Source: Cyanobium sp. NIES-981 (GTDB lineage: Bacteria; Cyanobacteriota; Cyanobacteriia; PCC-6307; Cyanobiaceae). From it: a DNA stretch of 64,000 nt. Positions within the stretch are counted from its first letter, which is position 1. Each line of letters starts with the position of its first letter. Position numbers and translations under genes: made by a program. The DNA lies in NCBI RefSeq assembly GCF_900088535.1, contig NZ_LT578417.1, positions 310,001 to 374,000 on the forward strand. Reading direction: 5' to 3'. Below, piece after piece: positions 1 to 8,010 of this stretch. The notes under the pieces were generated by a model. The model ran no database searches, was not told where the DNA came from, and saw only the letters and a program-made list of their open reading frames with translations.

Positions 1-543
1 GTCGCCCCGGTCGTGGGGATCACCCGTGCTGTTGCGGTAGGCCGTGGGTGCCAGGCGCCGGGCCATCGGGCTGGCTTCCGCCAGGTCCAGATCCCCCGCC
101 ACCGACCCATACCGCACCTGCTCGGCGAAGGGGCAGCCCGGCAGGCGCCGGTTCACCAGCTGCCGCAGCGCCGTGGCCTTCAGCGCCGTGTGGGGGCTGC
201 CGAGCATCACCAGCGCGTCGGCCAGGGCCTTGCCGTCGTAGCGGCGGCCCTGGAAGGGAGCGTCATCCAGGAACAGCCGCAGCATGATGCCGCCGGAGCT
301 GTGGCCGATCAGCGTGACCTTGCCGGTGGGCGAGTGGCCGGCCAGCTCACGGGCGGTGCTGGCGACCCGGTCCAGGATGCGCGCCCAGGCGAAGGCGAAC
401 ACGGTGAGCAGCCATTCGGGCCTGCCCACCGGCACCAGCCGCACCGGCTGGCCGCTCAGCCGCCCGAGCTCCTCCACCATCGGGGCGTAGGCCTCGGGGC
501 TGATCAGGAAGCCACCGAGGATCAGGATCGGCTGGCTGGGCAT
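1..543 (-). CDS. alpha/beta hydrolase, lipase-like (3' end outside window)
   Basis: The first 181 codons are present; the gene runs off the left edge, so its C-terminus is not visible. The N-terminus reads MPSQPILILGGFLISPEAY, a typical first beta strand of the fold, and around residue 75 there is the nucleophile elbow GHSSGG (G-x-S-x-G), the catalytic serine motif of lipases and esterases. It then has a second strand VMLGSPH. The ATG lies 22 bases inside the 3' end of the upstream speG gene on the same strand, so the two are probably co-transcribed. Substrate is unknown. A cytosolic lipase/esterase is the most likely role; a PGAP1-like or thioesterase role cannot be excluded. Confidence 0.75.
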   Translation of the reverse strand, partial: MPSQPILILGGFLISPEAYAPMVEELGRLSGQPVRLVPVGRPEWLLTVFAFAWARILDRVASTARELAGHSPTGKVTLIGHSSGGIMLRLFLDDAPFQGRRYDGKALADALVMLGSPHTALKATALRQLVNRRLPGCPFAEQVRYGSVAGDLDLAEASPMARRLAPTAYRNSTGDPHDRGD

Positions 544-1085
544 GGCGGGGCGGACGACTGGGGCTGGTTCTGGAGTTGAAAGTACGTCTCTTGAAGGATG
601 TACATGCGCCGGGCATCCTGATAAGCGCCGTTCACGAAGAATTCCTTTACGAAATAACCTTCATCCAGAAAGCCGCAGCTCTCGTAGAGGTGAATCGCCT
701 TCTGGTTGGCCGTGGCCACAACCAGGTAGATCTTGTGCAGGTTGAGGATGCTGAAGGCATAATCGAGAGCCTTGCTGATCAGGGCGCGCGCATGGCCCTT
801 GCCCTGGTGGGCCGGATCGATGATGATCTGAAACTCGGCTCTGCGGTGGATGGTGTCGATCTCGATCAGTTCAACCAGGCCGATCCTCTGATCCTCGCTG
901 TCTACGGCAATGAAACGCCGTTCTGCGATGTCATGGATGTGGCGCGCGTAGAGCTCCTGCAGTTCGTCGAAGGATTCGTAGGGCTCTTCGAACCAATACG
1001 ACATCACATTGCGGTTGTTGTTGAGGTGATGAACGAAACGCAGATCACCGCGCTCCAGGGCCCGCAGCACCAGATCGTTGCTCAC
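522..1085 (-). CDS. speG: spermidine N1-acetyltransferase (SpeG)
   Basis: A 187-residue GNAT acetyltransferase that transfers acetyl from acetyl-CoA to spermidine or spermine, lowering polyamine toxicity. The match to enterobacterial SpeG is visible by eye: LRALERGDLRFVHHL near the start, SYWFEEPYESFDELQELY, HIHDIAERRFI, HRRAEFQIIIDPAHQGKG (the acetyl-CoA-binding loop) and the C-terminal NQKAIHLYESCGF block. Length equals the family norm (about 186). Its 3' end overlaps the start of the downstream hydrolase. GC is a little lower than in the surrounding genes, and SpeG is not common in picocyanobacteria, so lateral acquisition is possible. Family assignment is confident; activity is inferred. 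Confidence 0.9.
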   Translation of the reverse strand: MSNDLVLRALERGDLRFVHHLNNNRNVMSYWFEEPYESFDELQELYARHIHDIAERRFIAVDSEDQRIGLVELIEIDTIHRRAEFQIIIDPAHQGKGHARALISKALDYAFSILNLHKIYLVVATANQKAIHLYESCGFLDEGYFVKEFFVNGAYQDARRMYILQETYFQLQNQPQSSAPPCPASRS

Positions 1086-1153
1086 GCCACCGCTGTCCAG
1101 CCTCAGGCCTGAGGCTAGGGGCCCGGCCGGGATCCTGAGCCTGCCCCGCCCCC

Positions 1154-2194
1154 TCAGAGCTCCTCGGGATCGGGCCAGAGCCCGGGCTGATCGACCATCG
1201 GCTGCCGCAGGGGCACCACGCCGAACCGGCGCCGGATCTCCCGCAGGGGCTCGGCGGCCATCGCCAGGTGATCCAGCTGGCTGAAGTCAGCCCGGCAGCG
1301 TGCGCCCCTCTCGAGGGCCTCCGCGAACAGCTCGGCCGCCCCCGGCAGGGCCAGCACGCCGCAGCGCCCGTCCAGCCCGTGGTAAGGCTCGCCGCCGCCG
1401 CCGTAGGGCACGAACTGCTCCTTGCTGCCGTGCTTGAACAGGCCCACCTCATGGATCAGGAAGTTGGTGAGTGAAGCCATCCAGTTGGCGGCGCTGTTGT
1501 TCAGGGCCAGCTTGAAGGCCCCGAGCGCCACCTCCCCCGGGCCTGTGGGCTCATAGCCGCTGATCACGTGGTTCATGTCGTGGGCCACGTAGTAGCCGGG
1601 GCTCGGGGTGTGGCGGCCCGGCAGGGCGATGCCGTTGCGCGCGTAGAACTGCACGAAGGCCCAGCCGAGGCTGCCGGTGGGCATGGCGCTGAGCTGCTCC
1701 ACGGCCTCGAAGAAGGCGTCGTCGGGCTGCCCCTCCCCGGCGGGGCGGGCCATCGGCTCCGACAGCTCGGGTTTGTAGCTGTCGTAGAGACGCACGAAGC
1801 GGGCTGTGGCCTCCTGGGCCGAGAGGTGGGCCAGATCCCGCACCACCTGCAGCTGGGGGGGATCGAAGTGCAGGGCTTCGGCGTAGCGCTCCAGCCGGCG
1901 GAGCTGCTCCTCGCTGCCGGGGTGGTGGCAGAGATCCAGGATGATCCCCATCTGCAGGAACAGCCGCCGGCAGGCGGGATCCACCAGCTGGAGCGCCAGG
2001 GCCTCCGGGGCGAGGGGGTCGAGGCTGGCCAGGCTGGCGCTCTCCTGCCGCAGCAGATGGGTGGCCAGCACCTCGAACACGCGCCGCTGCTCGGCCGTGG
2101 GGCCGCCGGGGATGGCGATCAGGCCCAGCAGTGCGCGGGTGAGCAGCAGGGCGGCGGCCGGATCCACCGGAAACGGAATCCTGGTGCTGGACAC
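1154..2194 (-). CDS. COQ4-like domain protein
   Basis: A 346-residue protein from a GTG start. A longer reading frame exists upstream, but it would run into the neighbouring kinase gene, which ends at 2223. Residues around 200-220 carry HDMNHVISGYEPTGPGE, exactly the H-D-x2-H-x11-E zinc-ligand motif of COQ4, the ubiquinone-biosynthesis protein. The flanking GEVALGAFKLALNN also resembles COQ4. Cyanobacteria make plastoquinone and not ubiquinone, so the role is unknown; a quinone- or lipid-binding scaffold or hydroxylase role is an inference. The N-terminal half is helical and unrecognised, much longer than the plain COQ4 domain. No signal peptide or membrane helix is evident. Confidence 0.65.
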   Translation of the reverse strand: MSSTRIPFPVDPAAALLLTRALLGLIAIPGGPTAEQRRVFEVLATHLLRQESASLASLDPLAPEALALQLVDPACRRLFLQMGIILDLCHHPGSEEQLRRLERYAEALHFDPPQLQVVRDLAHLSAQEATARFVRLYDSYKPELSEPMARPAGEGQPDDAFFEAVEQLSAMPTGSLGWAFVQFYARNGIALPGRHTPSPGYYVAHDMNHVISGYEPTGPGEVALGAFKLALNNSAANWMASLTNFLIHEVGLFKHGSKEQFVPYGGGGEPYHGLDGRCGVLALPGAAELFAEALERGARCRADFSQLDHLAMAAEPLREIRRRFGVVPLRQPMVDQPGLWPDPEEL

Positions 2195-2222
2195 GCGGGA
2201 GGGCGGGGGCGTTGCGCCCAGG

Positions 2223-2735
2223 CTAGGGACAGTCGGCCCCCAGCCCCAGCGCTTCCCCGGCTCGGAGGGGTTGGGTGAGCTCCCGCTTGCGGCCGCCGAA
2301 GGCGTCGTAGAGCCTCCGGTGGTGCAGGAGGCCATAGGTGTCGTGTCGCGTGGGATAGGAGCGCACCCAGGCGATCAGGTTGTCCAGGTTCTGCTGCTGC
2401 TCCTCCGGGGTGGCGAACTTCTCGGGCTCGAAGGGCCTGGCCCGGCAGTGGGCCACGCACACATCCACGCCGGGGTTGAGGAAGATCAGCTCCTCGGCAT
2501 GGTCCAGCACCGGTTCGAGGATGTCGGCGTAGCACCCCTCCAGGATCCAGTGCTCGTGTTCGGCGATGAACCGCCGCACGGCAGCCACGCTCTGGGCCAG
2601 GGGGCGCCGCTGAGCGCTGCCGGCCTCGAAGGCCACCGCATCCAGGGAGAGGCGCGCCGCCGGCACCCGGGCCTGCAGCTGCCGGGCGAGGGTGCTCTTG
2701 CCGGCGCCGGCGTTGCCGAGCAGAACGAGCCGCAT
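2223..2735 (-). CDS. P-loop nucleoside/adenylate kinase-like ATPase
   Basis: 170 residues starting MRLVLLGNAGAGKSTLARQL, with a Walker A motif GNAGAGKST at residues 7-15 at the extreme N-terminus, as in shikimate, adenylate and gluconate kinases. Downstream are LDAVAF and HEHWILEGCY, which resemble the substrate-binding and LID regions of the FlaR/adenylate-kinase-like AAA_17 group, and YGLLHHRRLYDAF near the end. This ATG was chosen because the P-loop follows at once; the longer frame upstream overlaps the cupin gene. It probably phosphorylates a small molecule that cannot be named from sequence. Confidence 0.7.
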   Translation of the reverse strand: MRLVLLGNAGAGKSTLARQLQARVPAARLSLDAVAFEAGSAQRRPLAQSVAAVRRFIAEHEHWILEGCYADILEPVLDHAEELIFLNPGVDVCVAHCRARPFEPEKFATPEEQQQNLDNLIAWVRSYPTRHDTYGLLHHRRLYDAFGGRKRELTQPLRAGEALGLGADCP

Positions 2736-2790
2736 GGCCGCGTGAAGTCCCACCCCATCCTGCCGGAATGGGCCCGACCCGGGCTCCGGA

Positions 2791-3168
2791 TCAGGGGCCC
2801 AGCTCCCCAGGCCGCTGCGGGAAGGACACATCCAGCACCACACACCCCTGGTCGGTGCGGAACGGTCCGTGCACCTCCCCAGGCGGGCGGCTGGCGTAGT
2901 GGCCGGTCTCGAGCCACATCCCAACGGCCGCATCCCACAGCCGGCCGCTCACGATCAGAATCTCCTCCGGATACGCATGCGCCGTAGCCCCGATGGCCGT
3001 GGTGTCAGCACCTGGGTGAAAGCGCGTGAGCCGGGTGAACTCTCCGCTGGCCGGATCGTGGCTGAGAATCAGCGCCTCCACCTGCCCCTCGAGGCCCTCC
3101 AGCCAGCGCCAGCGGTGCTCCTGCCCGGAGGCGAGCGGGTTCCAGTAGGTGCAGGTGGTCTTGCTCAT
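2791..3168 (-). CDS. cupin-domain protein
   Basis: 125 residues forming one small beta barrel. TRFHPGAD, followed by EEILIVSGRLWD and a later HGPF, are the spaced glycine and histidine elements of a ChrR-type or anti-sigma-type cupin. It has no signal peptide. It lies 55 bases upstream of the P-loop kinase on the same strand and directly downstream of a decayed hydrolase. Cupins of this size bind a metal and act as small-molecule sensors, isomerases or dioxygenases; the ligand here is unknown. Confidence 0.65.
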   Translation of the reverse strand: MSKTTCTYWNPLASGQEHRWRWLEGLEGQVEALILSHDPASGEFTRLTRFHPGADTTAIGATAHAYPEEILIVSGRLWDAAVGMWLETGHYASRPPGEVHGPFRTDQGCVVLDVSFPQRPGELGP

Positions 3169-3207
3169 GGGGCGATGAAGGACGGCGGTGCCTCAGGTGC
3201 CGATCGA

Positions 3208-3572
3208 TCAGCGGCGCGACCGCATCGGCTCTCTCCATCGCCAGATCATGGGTCGCCCCTGGCGCCAATCCTCGGCCCCGTGCTCCACCATCGGCACACC
3301 GCCGGAGGTGGTGGCCAGCACCAGGTGGGTGATCCACCCGGGTGCGGCCAGGGCTGCCTGCAGGGCCAGCACCAGCGCGAGCAGATCGTCGAACCCCCTC
3401 ACCCGCGGATCCGGGGGTGTCTGCCTGAAACCGGGCCAGCCCAGATGCACCCGTTCGCCGCCATGGCCAAGCCGATCGGCCACCGGCCGCCAGTGGGCGG
3501 TGTTGCCGGAGGCACCGGGCAGGAACAGCAGCTGGGTGGGAGGATCCGAAGCCGGCAGAGGGTGTCCATCCG
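3208..3572 (-). pseudogene. alpha/beta hydrolase remnant lacking the nucleophile elbow
   Basis: The minus-strand frame gives TQLLFLPGASGNTAHWRPVAD, then VHLGWPGFRQTPPDP, then RGFDDLLALVLALQAALAAP and THLVLATTSGGVPM. These match in order the oxyanion strand, lid start and a later strand of small alpha/beta hydrolases. The central segment with the catalytic G-x-S-x-G elbow is missing between LAAPGW and THLVL. The frame stops soon after GAEDWR, so the C-terminal Asp/His half is missing too. No ATG is in frame: the only nearby ATG lies in another frame and the next gene starts divergently at 3573. I read this as a decayed gene; a short non-catalytic protein is the alternative. Confidence 0.55.
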
Positions 3573-3920
3573 ATGAGTCGTCGCTTCCACCTTGCCCTGG
3601 GCGTAGCCGACCTGGCCGCCTCCATCGCCGACTACAGCGCCCGGCTCGGGATGGCGCCGGAATGCGTGGTGCCGGGGGTGTACGCCCTCTGGCGCACTGA
3701 AGGGCTGAATCTCTCCATCCGTGTGGTGGGCGCCGCGGAAGCCGGCCTGCTGCGCCACCTCGGCTGGGAGGAGCCGGAGGCGGCGGCGATGGAGAGCGCG
3801 CTGGATGTGAACGGGATCCTGTGGGAGCGCTTCTCCGGTGCGGCGCAGCGGCAGGAGATCGAGAGCCTCTGGGGAGGGGCCGCCAGCTTCCGTGCCGGGC
3901 CTGCGGATCCAGGCTGCTGA
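3573..3920 (+). CDS. VOC/glyoxalase-like small protein
   Basis: 115 residues. FHLALGVADLAASIADYSARLG is the usual start of a glyoxalase/bleomycin-resistance (VOC) fold: an alternating beta strand then helix carrying the first metal-ligand histidine. It continues ECVVPGVYALWRTEGLNLSI, a strand pair typical of the module. Only one beta-alpha-beta-beta-beta unit is visible, so it would have to dimerise. The start overlaps the 5' remains of the hydrolase pseudogene on the other strand. Substrate unknown. Confidence 0.6.
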   Translation: MSRRFHLALGVADLAASIADYSARLGMAPECVVPGVYALWRTEGLNLSIRVVGAAEAGLLRHLGWEEPEAAAMESALDVNGILWERFSGAAQRQEIESLWGGAASFRAGPADPGC

Positions 3921-3965
3921 AGGCCGGCCGGATGGGGGCCAGCCGAACGACCGAATGCACCGACG

Positions 3966-4841
3966 ATGCCCCATCCGCCCATCAGGAGTTTCCGCCCCAG
4001 CTCCCCGCGCTTCGGGGACTGCGTCAGGCGACTGCTGCTGCTGAACCTCGTGCTGCTGCAGCCGCTGTTCAGCCTCGCCGGACCTCTGCCGGCCTCGCCG
4101 GAGCAGACGCTGCGCCAGCTCACCCTGGCCCTGCTGCGCGGCGACCGCCAGGCCGTGCTCGCCCTCACCCGGGGGGATCCGGAGGCGGCGGCCCTGGGCG
4201 AGCTGGAGCCTGCCCCGGAGCGGGCGCGGCGCCTGGAGGACGATCCGGACGACCTGGTGATCCAGCTGCTGCGGCCCTACGAAGCGGGCGGGCAGCGGCT
4301 GGAGGGCCGCGATCCCCGCACCCTGCCGCCGGGGGCCACCGCCCTGGAGGCGGCCACGCTGCTGGGCGGTCAGACGCAGATCTGGCGGTTGGTGCGAGGG
4401 CCCGAGGGCTGGCAGGCGGATCTGCGCTGGGCCGCCCGCGCCCGGGCCATGGCCGCCCAGGGAGAGACGCTCGAACCGCCGGGATCTCCGGAATGGGTGG
4501 CTCGGCGCCTCACGTTCGCCCTGCTGCTCGGCGATCGGCAGCAGGCCCTGCCGTTGCTCCTGCCGGGGGCCGATCCCGCCGTGGTGGTCCTGGGGGCTGC
4601 CGATCAGCCAGACCCTTCGGGCCACCTTCTGGCCCTGGCCGAGGAGATGCCGCTGGTGAGGCTGGACCCCGGAGAGGCCGCCGTCCTCCCGGATGGCCAG
4701 GTGGCAAAGGCCAGCCTCCACCAGGACCGGCTCCTGGTGCTGGGCCTGTTCGGCGTCAGCGAGATCCCCTTCCTGCTGGAGCACCGCGGCGGCCGCTGGC
4801 GCGCTGTGCCCCAGCCCTGGCTGCCGCTGCTGCTGCGCTGA
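3966..4841 (+). CDS. secreted or membrane-anchored hypothetical protein
   Basis: 291 residues. A basic N-terminus (residues 1-22) is followed by a hydrophobic stretch LLLLNLVLLQPLFSLAGPLPA, which looks like a signal peptide with cleavage near AGP or LPA. The body holds two similar segments: TLRQLTLALLRGDRQAVLALT near residue 50 and ARRLTFALLLGDRQQALPLLL near residue 180. An internal duplication of an Ala/Leu-rich module is therefore likely. No catalytic motif was recognised. It sits between the VOC-like gene and the homocysteine methyltransferase, all on the plus strand. Function unknown. Confidence 0.6.
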   Translation: MPHPPIRSFRPSSPRFGDCVRRLLLLNLVLLQPLFSLAGPLPASPEQTLRQLTLALLRGDRQAVLALTRGDPEAAALGELEPAPERARRLEDDPDDLVIQLLRPYEAGGQRLEGRDPRTLPPGATALEAATLLGGQTQIWRLVRGPEGWQADLRWAARARAMAAQGETLEPPGSPEWVARRLTFALLLGDRQQALPLLLPGADPAVVVLGAADQPDPSGHLLALAEEMPLVRLDPGEAAVLPDGQVAKASLHQDRLLVLGLFGVSEIPFLLEHRGGRWRAVPQPWLPLLLR

Positions 4842-4894
4842 GGGGGCCTGCGCCACGTCCGGCTCAGCAGCCCCCAGCGGCAAAGGCGGCCACA

Positions 4895-5947
4895 ATGGAA
4901 CCACCCTTTCAGGCCGCACACCTGGCCGCACACCTGAGCGTGGAACGTCGCCCGCTGGTGCAGCTCCATGGCACGCCGCTGCTCTCCGACGGCGGGCTGG
5001 AAACCACCCTGGTGTTCCACCAGGGGATCGAGCTGCCGGGGTTCGCCGCCTTCGATCTCCTGCAGCGGGAGCGGGGGCCGCAGCTGCTGGCCGACTACTT
5101 CCGCTCCTACTTCGCCCTGGCCCGGGAGGCCGGCACGGGCTTCGTGATGGAAACGCCCACCTGGCGGGCCAATCCGGTGTGGGGGGCGCGACTCGGCTAT
5201 GACGGCCTGGAGCTGGCGGCGGCGAACCGGCAGGCGGTGGCCCTGCTGCAGGAGCTGCGCCACGAGGAGGAGAGCGCCGCCCGTGCCGCCGGGCTGCCCG
5301 TGCCGCCGATCCAGATCAGCGGCTGCATCGGCCCCCGGGGCGATGGCTACGTGGCCGATCAGCAGCTCAGCGCCGAGGAGGCGGAGCAGTACCACCGCTG
5401 GCAGATCGGCGTGCTCGCCGGCAGCGGGGTGGATCTGGTGTCGGCGTTCACGCTCAGTGCCGTGCCCGAGGCGGTGGGCATCGTGCGGGCCGCCCGCCGG
5501 GAGGCCGTGCCGGTGGTGATCTCCTTCACGGTGGAGACCGATGGCCAGCTGCCCAGCGGCCAGCCCCTGGGTGAGGCGATCGAGGCGGTGGACGCGGCCA
5601 CCGGGGCGGCGGCGGCCTATTTCATGCTGAACTGCGCCCACCCCAGCCACTTCGCGGCGGTGCTCCAGCAGGGCGGCCGCTGGCGCGAACGGATCGGCGG
5701 CCTGCGCGCCAACGCCTCCCGGCGGAGCCACGCGGAGCTGGATGAGGCCGAGAGCCTCGATGAAGGGGATCCCCACGATCTGGCCCTGCTCTACCGGGAG
5801 CTGAGCCCGCTGCTGCCCAACCTGGCGGTGCTGGGCGGCTGCTGCGGCACCGACCGGCGCCATGTGGCGGCGATCGCCCGGGCCACCCTGCCGCTGCTCT
5901 GGGAGGGGCTCAGCCGCTGTAGAGCCAGCCCTGAAGGCGACGGGTGA
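4895..5947 (+). CDS. homocysteine S-methyltransferase family protein
   Basis: 350 residues, similar in length to MmuM/BHMT-type enzymes, which move a methyl group from S-methylmethionine or betaine to homocysteine in methionine salvage. Key features are LLSDGGLETTLVFHQG at the start (the substrate-binding DGG), a conserved NCAHP cysteine near residue 245 and the C-terminal LGGCCGTD pair of cysteines; these three cysteines form the zinc site of the family. The ATG at 4895 follows a short spacer after the upstream gene. The 3' end overlaps the convergent gene that ends at 5910 by 38 bases. Confidence 0.85.
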   Translation: MEPPFQAAHLAAHLSVERRPLVQLHGTPLLSDGGLETTLVFHQGIELPGFAAFDLLQRERGPQLLADYFRSYFALAREAGTGFVMETPTWRANPVWGARLGYDGLELAAANRQAVALLQELRHEEESAARAAGLPVPPIQISGCIGPRGDGYVADQQLSAEEAEQYHRWQIGVLAGSGVDLVSAFTLSAVPEAVGIVRAARREAVPVVISFTVETDGQLPSGQPLGEAIEAVDAATGAAAAYFMLNCAHPSHFAAVLQQGGRWRERIGGLRANASRRSHAELDEAESLDEGDPHDLALLYRELSPLLPNLAVLGGCCGTDRRHVAAIARATLPLLWEGLSRCRASPEGDG

Positions 5948-6458
5948 GGAAGGGCATCACCGCATAGGTGAGCAGCGCCACGGTGATGCCCGCGTTCAGC
6001 ACCACCCGCAGCACCCAGGGCCAGGCCGCCAGCCAGACGTTCACATGGGGGCTCACCAGCAGGGCCAGTGTGCTGACCCCCAGCCACACCAGCAGGGCCT
6101 GCTTCCAGCGCCGCGGCGCTGGGCGGGCGGGTTCGCCGGGCAGCTGGAACCAGGCCTCCAGGCCCGTGAGCACCTGGATCGACTCCTGCTCGCTGATCAG
6201 GGGGCTCACCCGCTCGATCCAGCTTCTGCGCTCCTCGGATCGCAGCCAGGCCGTGAGATGGGCGCAGGTGTCGAACTGGAGCACGATCACGTAGGGGGAG
6301 CCGCCGCCCCGCTGGGGCCGGAGGATGTGCACGCCCAGGTGGCCATCGAAGCCGCGGGCGGCGGCCGAGATGCCCTTGATCCAGGCCTCATAGCCCTCCT
6401 CCCGGCCCGCCCGCACCCGGTGGGTGATCACGGCCGTCACGTGCTGGTGGGGATCCAT
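5910..6458 (-). CDS. antibiotic-biosynthesis-monooxygenase-like membrane protein
   Basis: 182 residues from the ATG at 6458. The N-terminal half (HVTAVITHRVRAGREEGYEAW, then GHLGVHILRP and YVIVLQFDTCAHLTAWLRSEE) is an ABM/dimeric ferredoxin-like domain, as in YgiN-type proteins. The C-terminal third has two membrane helices, about residues 122-140 (ALLVWLGVSTLALLV) and 145-170 (VLRVVLNAGITVALLTYAV). This ABM-plus-two-helix architecture is known in bacteria, without a settled function. The start lies 71 bases inside the upstream membrane-protein gene on the same strand, so translation is probably coupled. Confidence 0.75.
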   Translation of the reverse strand: MDPHQHVTAVITHRVRAGREEGYEAWIKGISAAARGFDGHLGVHILRPQRGGGSPYVIVLQFDTCAHLTAWLRSEERRSWIERVSPLISEQESIQVLTGLEAWFQLPGEPARPAPRRWKQALLVWLGVSTLALLVSPHVNVWLAAWPWVLRVVLNAGITVALLTYAVMPFLTRRLQGWLYSG

Positions 6459-6951
6459 CGGGAATGATCCGGCCTGGGGGCAGACACCAGAGCATGCCCT
6501 GCGGCACGGCGATGGCCACCAGGCGGCAGCGCTCCGGATCCACGTAGAGCCCCACCGGCATGGGGCCGCCGAGCAGGGGCCCCACATCCCAGGCGGGAAT
6601 CAGCAGGGCCACGGCGTCCAGCGCCTGCGCCGCACTCTCGCCAATGCGCACCTCGGCGTAGAGCGCGGTGGAGTCGCTGCCCTCCTCCAGGCGGAGACTG
6701 GCCAGGGCAGGGCGCGGGGGGGTGCCGGCCACGATCCGGCCGGCGCGGCGGTACCAGCGGGGAACGCCGATCAGCCCGAACAGCGCCACCGGCAGGGTGG
6801 CGGCCGCGAACAGCAGATAGGGGATGGGGTTCCCCGCGTTGGTGGAGGGGGCCAGGGCCACCGCCAGCGCGGCCACCCCCACCGCCGCCAGCAGCAGGGA
6901 GGCCACCAGCACGGTGAGGCGGTAACGGCGAAGCTCGGCGGGAAACGTCAT
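6388..6951 (-). CDS. two-helix membrane protein, unknown function
   Basis: 187 residues. Two N-terminal membrane segments (residues about 12-33, TVLVASLLLAAVGVAALAVAL, and 43-62) are followed by a soluble domain. The soluble part contains LYAEVRIGESAAQALDAVALLIPAWDVGPLLGG and ends in a proline/glycine-rich tail that overlaps the start of the downstream ABM gene. No enzyme motif was recognised. The long same-strand overlap (6388-6458) suggests the two proteins are made together, and both are membrane-anchored. Confidence 0.6.
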   Translation of the reverse strand: MTFPAELRRYRLTVLVASLLLAAVGVAALAVALAPSTNAGNPIPYLLFAAATLPVALFGLIGVPRWYRRAGRIVAGTPPRPALASLRLEEGSDSTALYAEVRIGESAAQALDAVALLIPAWDVGPLLGGPMPVGLYVDPERCRLVAIAVPQGMLWCLPPGRIIPDGSPPARDGRDHPPGAGGPGGGL

Positions 6952-7066
6952 GGGGGGATGGCCGCGCCCGGGATGGCCTGGGCGCGCTCCGACGCATCGA
7001 GCGAGCCGTCCTGCCGGGCGATGAAGTCATCCAGGGGGCTGGCGATGACCACGGAGCGCTGGCCGC

Positions 7067-7606
7067 TCATGGAGCGCTGCGATGAACCCCAGGCAATCCT
7101 GAGGGCTGCCGCGCCAGCGCCCAGCCCATGCCCAGCAGACCGATGTTACGGAGCAGGCTGCCCAGGGTCTGAACCATCTCCGGGATGGGGAAGAGTGCGA
7201 GAACGAGATTGAGACTGAGTCCGATCAGGAAAAGCTGCGCCGTCCAGGCGGGAAACACCCGCGCCCGCAGGGTGGCCAGGCCAAAGGCCAGGCCTGCGCC
7301 GATCATCAGCACACCGAAGAGGGTGTAGGTGACCCCAAGCTCTCCCCAGAGCTGCTGGTAATCGGGCGACTGGATGGCCAGAGCCAGAAGGGCCGTGTGG
7401 GTGAAATACACGAAGGCGAAGCCGTAGCCCACGGCTCCAAGCAAACCAACGGCGGAGATCCGTGGCCGCTGGGCCGCATAGAGGCCGAGCATGACGGCGG
7501 GAATGGGCAGAAAGGCGCAGGCGCTCACCCCGAGCTGGAGGGGTGAAAAGCCTCCCTGGGCCCACTCCAGACCATCGGAGAGCGTATGGAGCAGGGGGCA
7601 GAGCAT
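7067..7606 (-). CDS. multi-helix membrane protein, unknown function
   Basis: About 179 residues from the ATG at 7606. An in-frame GTG at 7645 would add 13 residues and is also possible. Five hydrophobic helices can be read: LQLGVSACAFLPIPAVMLGLY, AVGLLGAVGYGFAFVYFTH, LGVTYTLFGVLMIGAGLAFGL, WTAQLFLIGLSLNLVLALF and the C-terminal LRNIGLLGMGWALA. The long frame upstream of 7645 lacks coding character and is not included. No transport or redox motif was recognised. Confidence 0.6.
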   Translation of the reverse strand: MLCPLLHTLSDGLEWAQGGFSPLQLGVSACAFLPIPAVMLGLYAAQRPRISAVGLLGAVGYGFAFVYFTHTALLALAIQSPDYQQLWGELGVTYTLFGVLMIGAGLAFGLATLRARVFPAWTAQLFLIGLSLNLVLALFPIPEMVQTLGSLLRNIGLLGMGWALARQPSGLPGVHRSAP

Positions 7607-7645
7607 GGCCCCGGTGGTTGTCAGTCGGGTGGCCAGGCGATCCAC

Positions 7646-8010
7646 CGGTCTGCAGATAGGGCTGAAATCCGCTTCTATTCTGCCCGAGGGATCAGAACGG
7701 CAAGCACGCCAAGACTGTGACGTCTGCTGGAGGTGTGGAAGAGATGAGGCTTTCTGAGGGACTGCCCAAGCCCGCTTTGTTCTGCCCAGCCAGTGCAGCC
7801 TCCCATCATCCCAGTGGCACGATCGGCACCATTCAGCGCGGACGACGTTTGGGCGCAGATCCACGACGACGTCGCTCTTGTTGGGCGCTGGGATGGAGGA
7901 GCCGTGGTTCATCAAGCAGGGTGACGAGCCCAAACGATGCCTCAAGGCATCGGTGGGCATCTCGGCAGCGCCTCGAAGCCATGGGAGCACGTTCAGGAGT
8001 AGATACACAT
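7646..8010. other. about 365 bases without a convincing gene
   Basis: Open frames cover this stretch on both strands, but none has a recognisable domain and the composition is mixed. It separates the membrane-protein gene from the AT-richer DUF4041 gene and probably marks the left edge of that insertion. No terminator, repeat or RNA was recognised. Confidence 0.4.

Noticed and set aside
3821-5947. Long plus-strand open frame covering two genes
   Set aside because: Only the last 350 codons are homologous (homocysteine methyltransferase); the first part is the high-GC shadow of the secreted-protein gene in another frame.
7830-7900. GTTGGGC-containing segment with GACGACG repeats resembling an att site
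   Set aside because: GTTGGGC fits the core consensus, but no matching inverse core or stem lies within 100 bases; the repeat is a simple local run.
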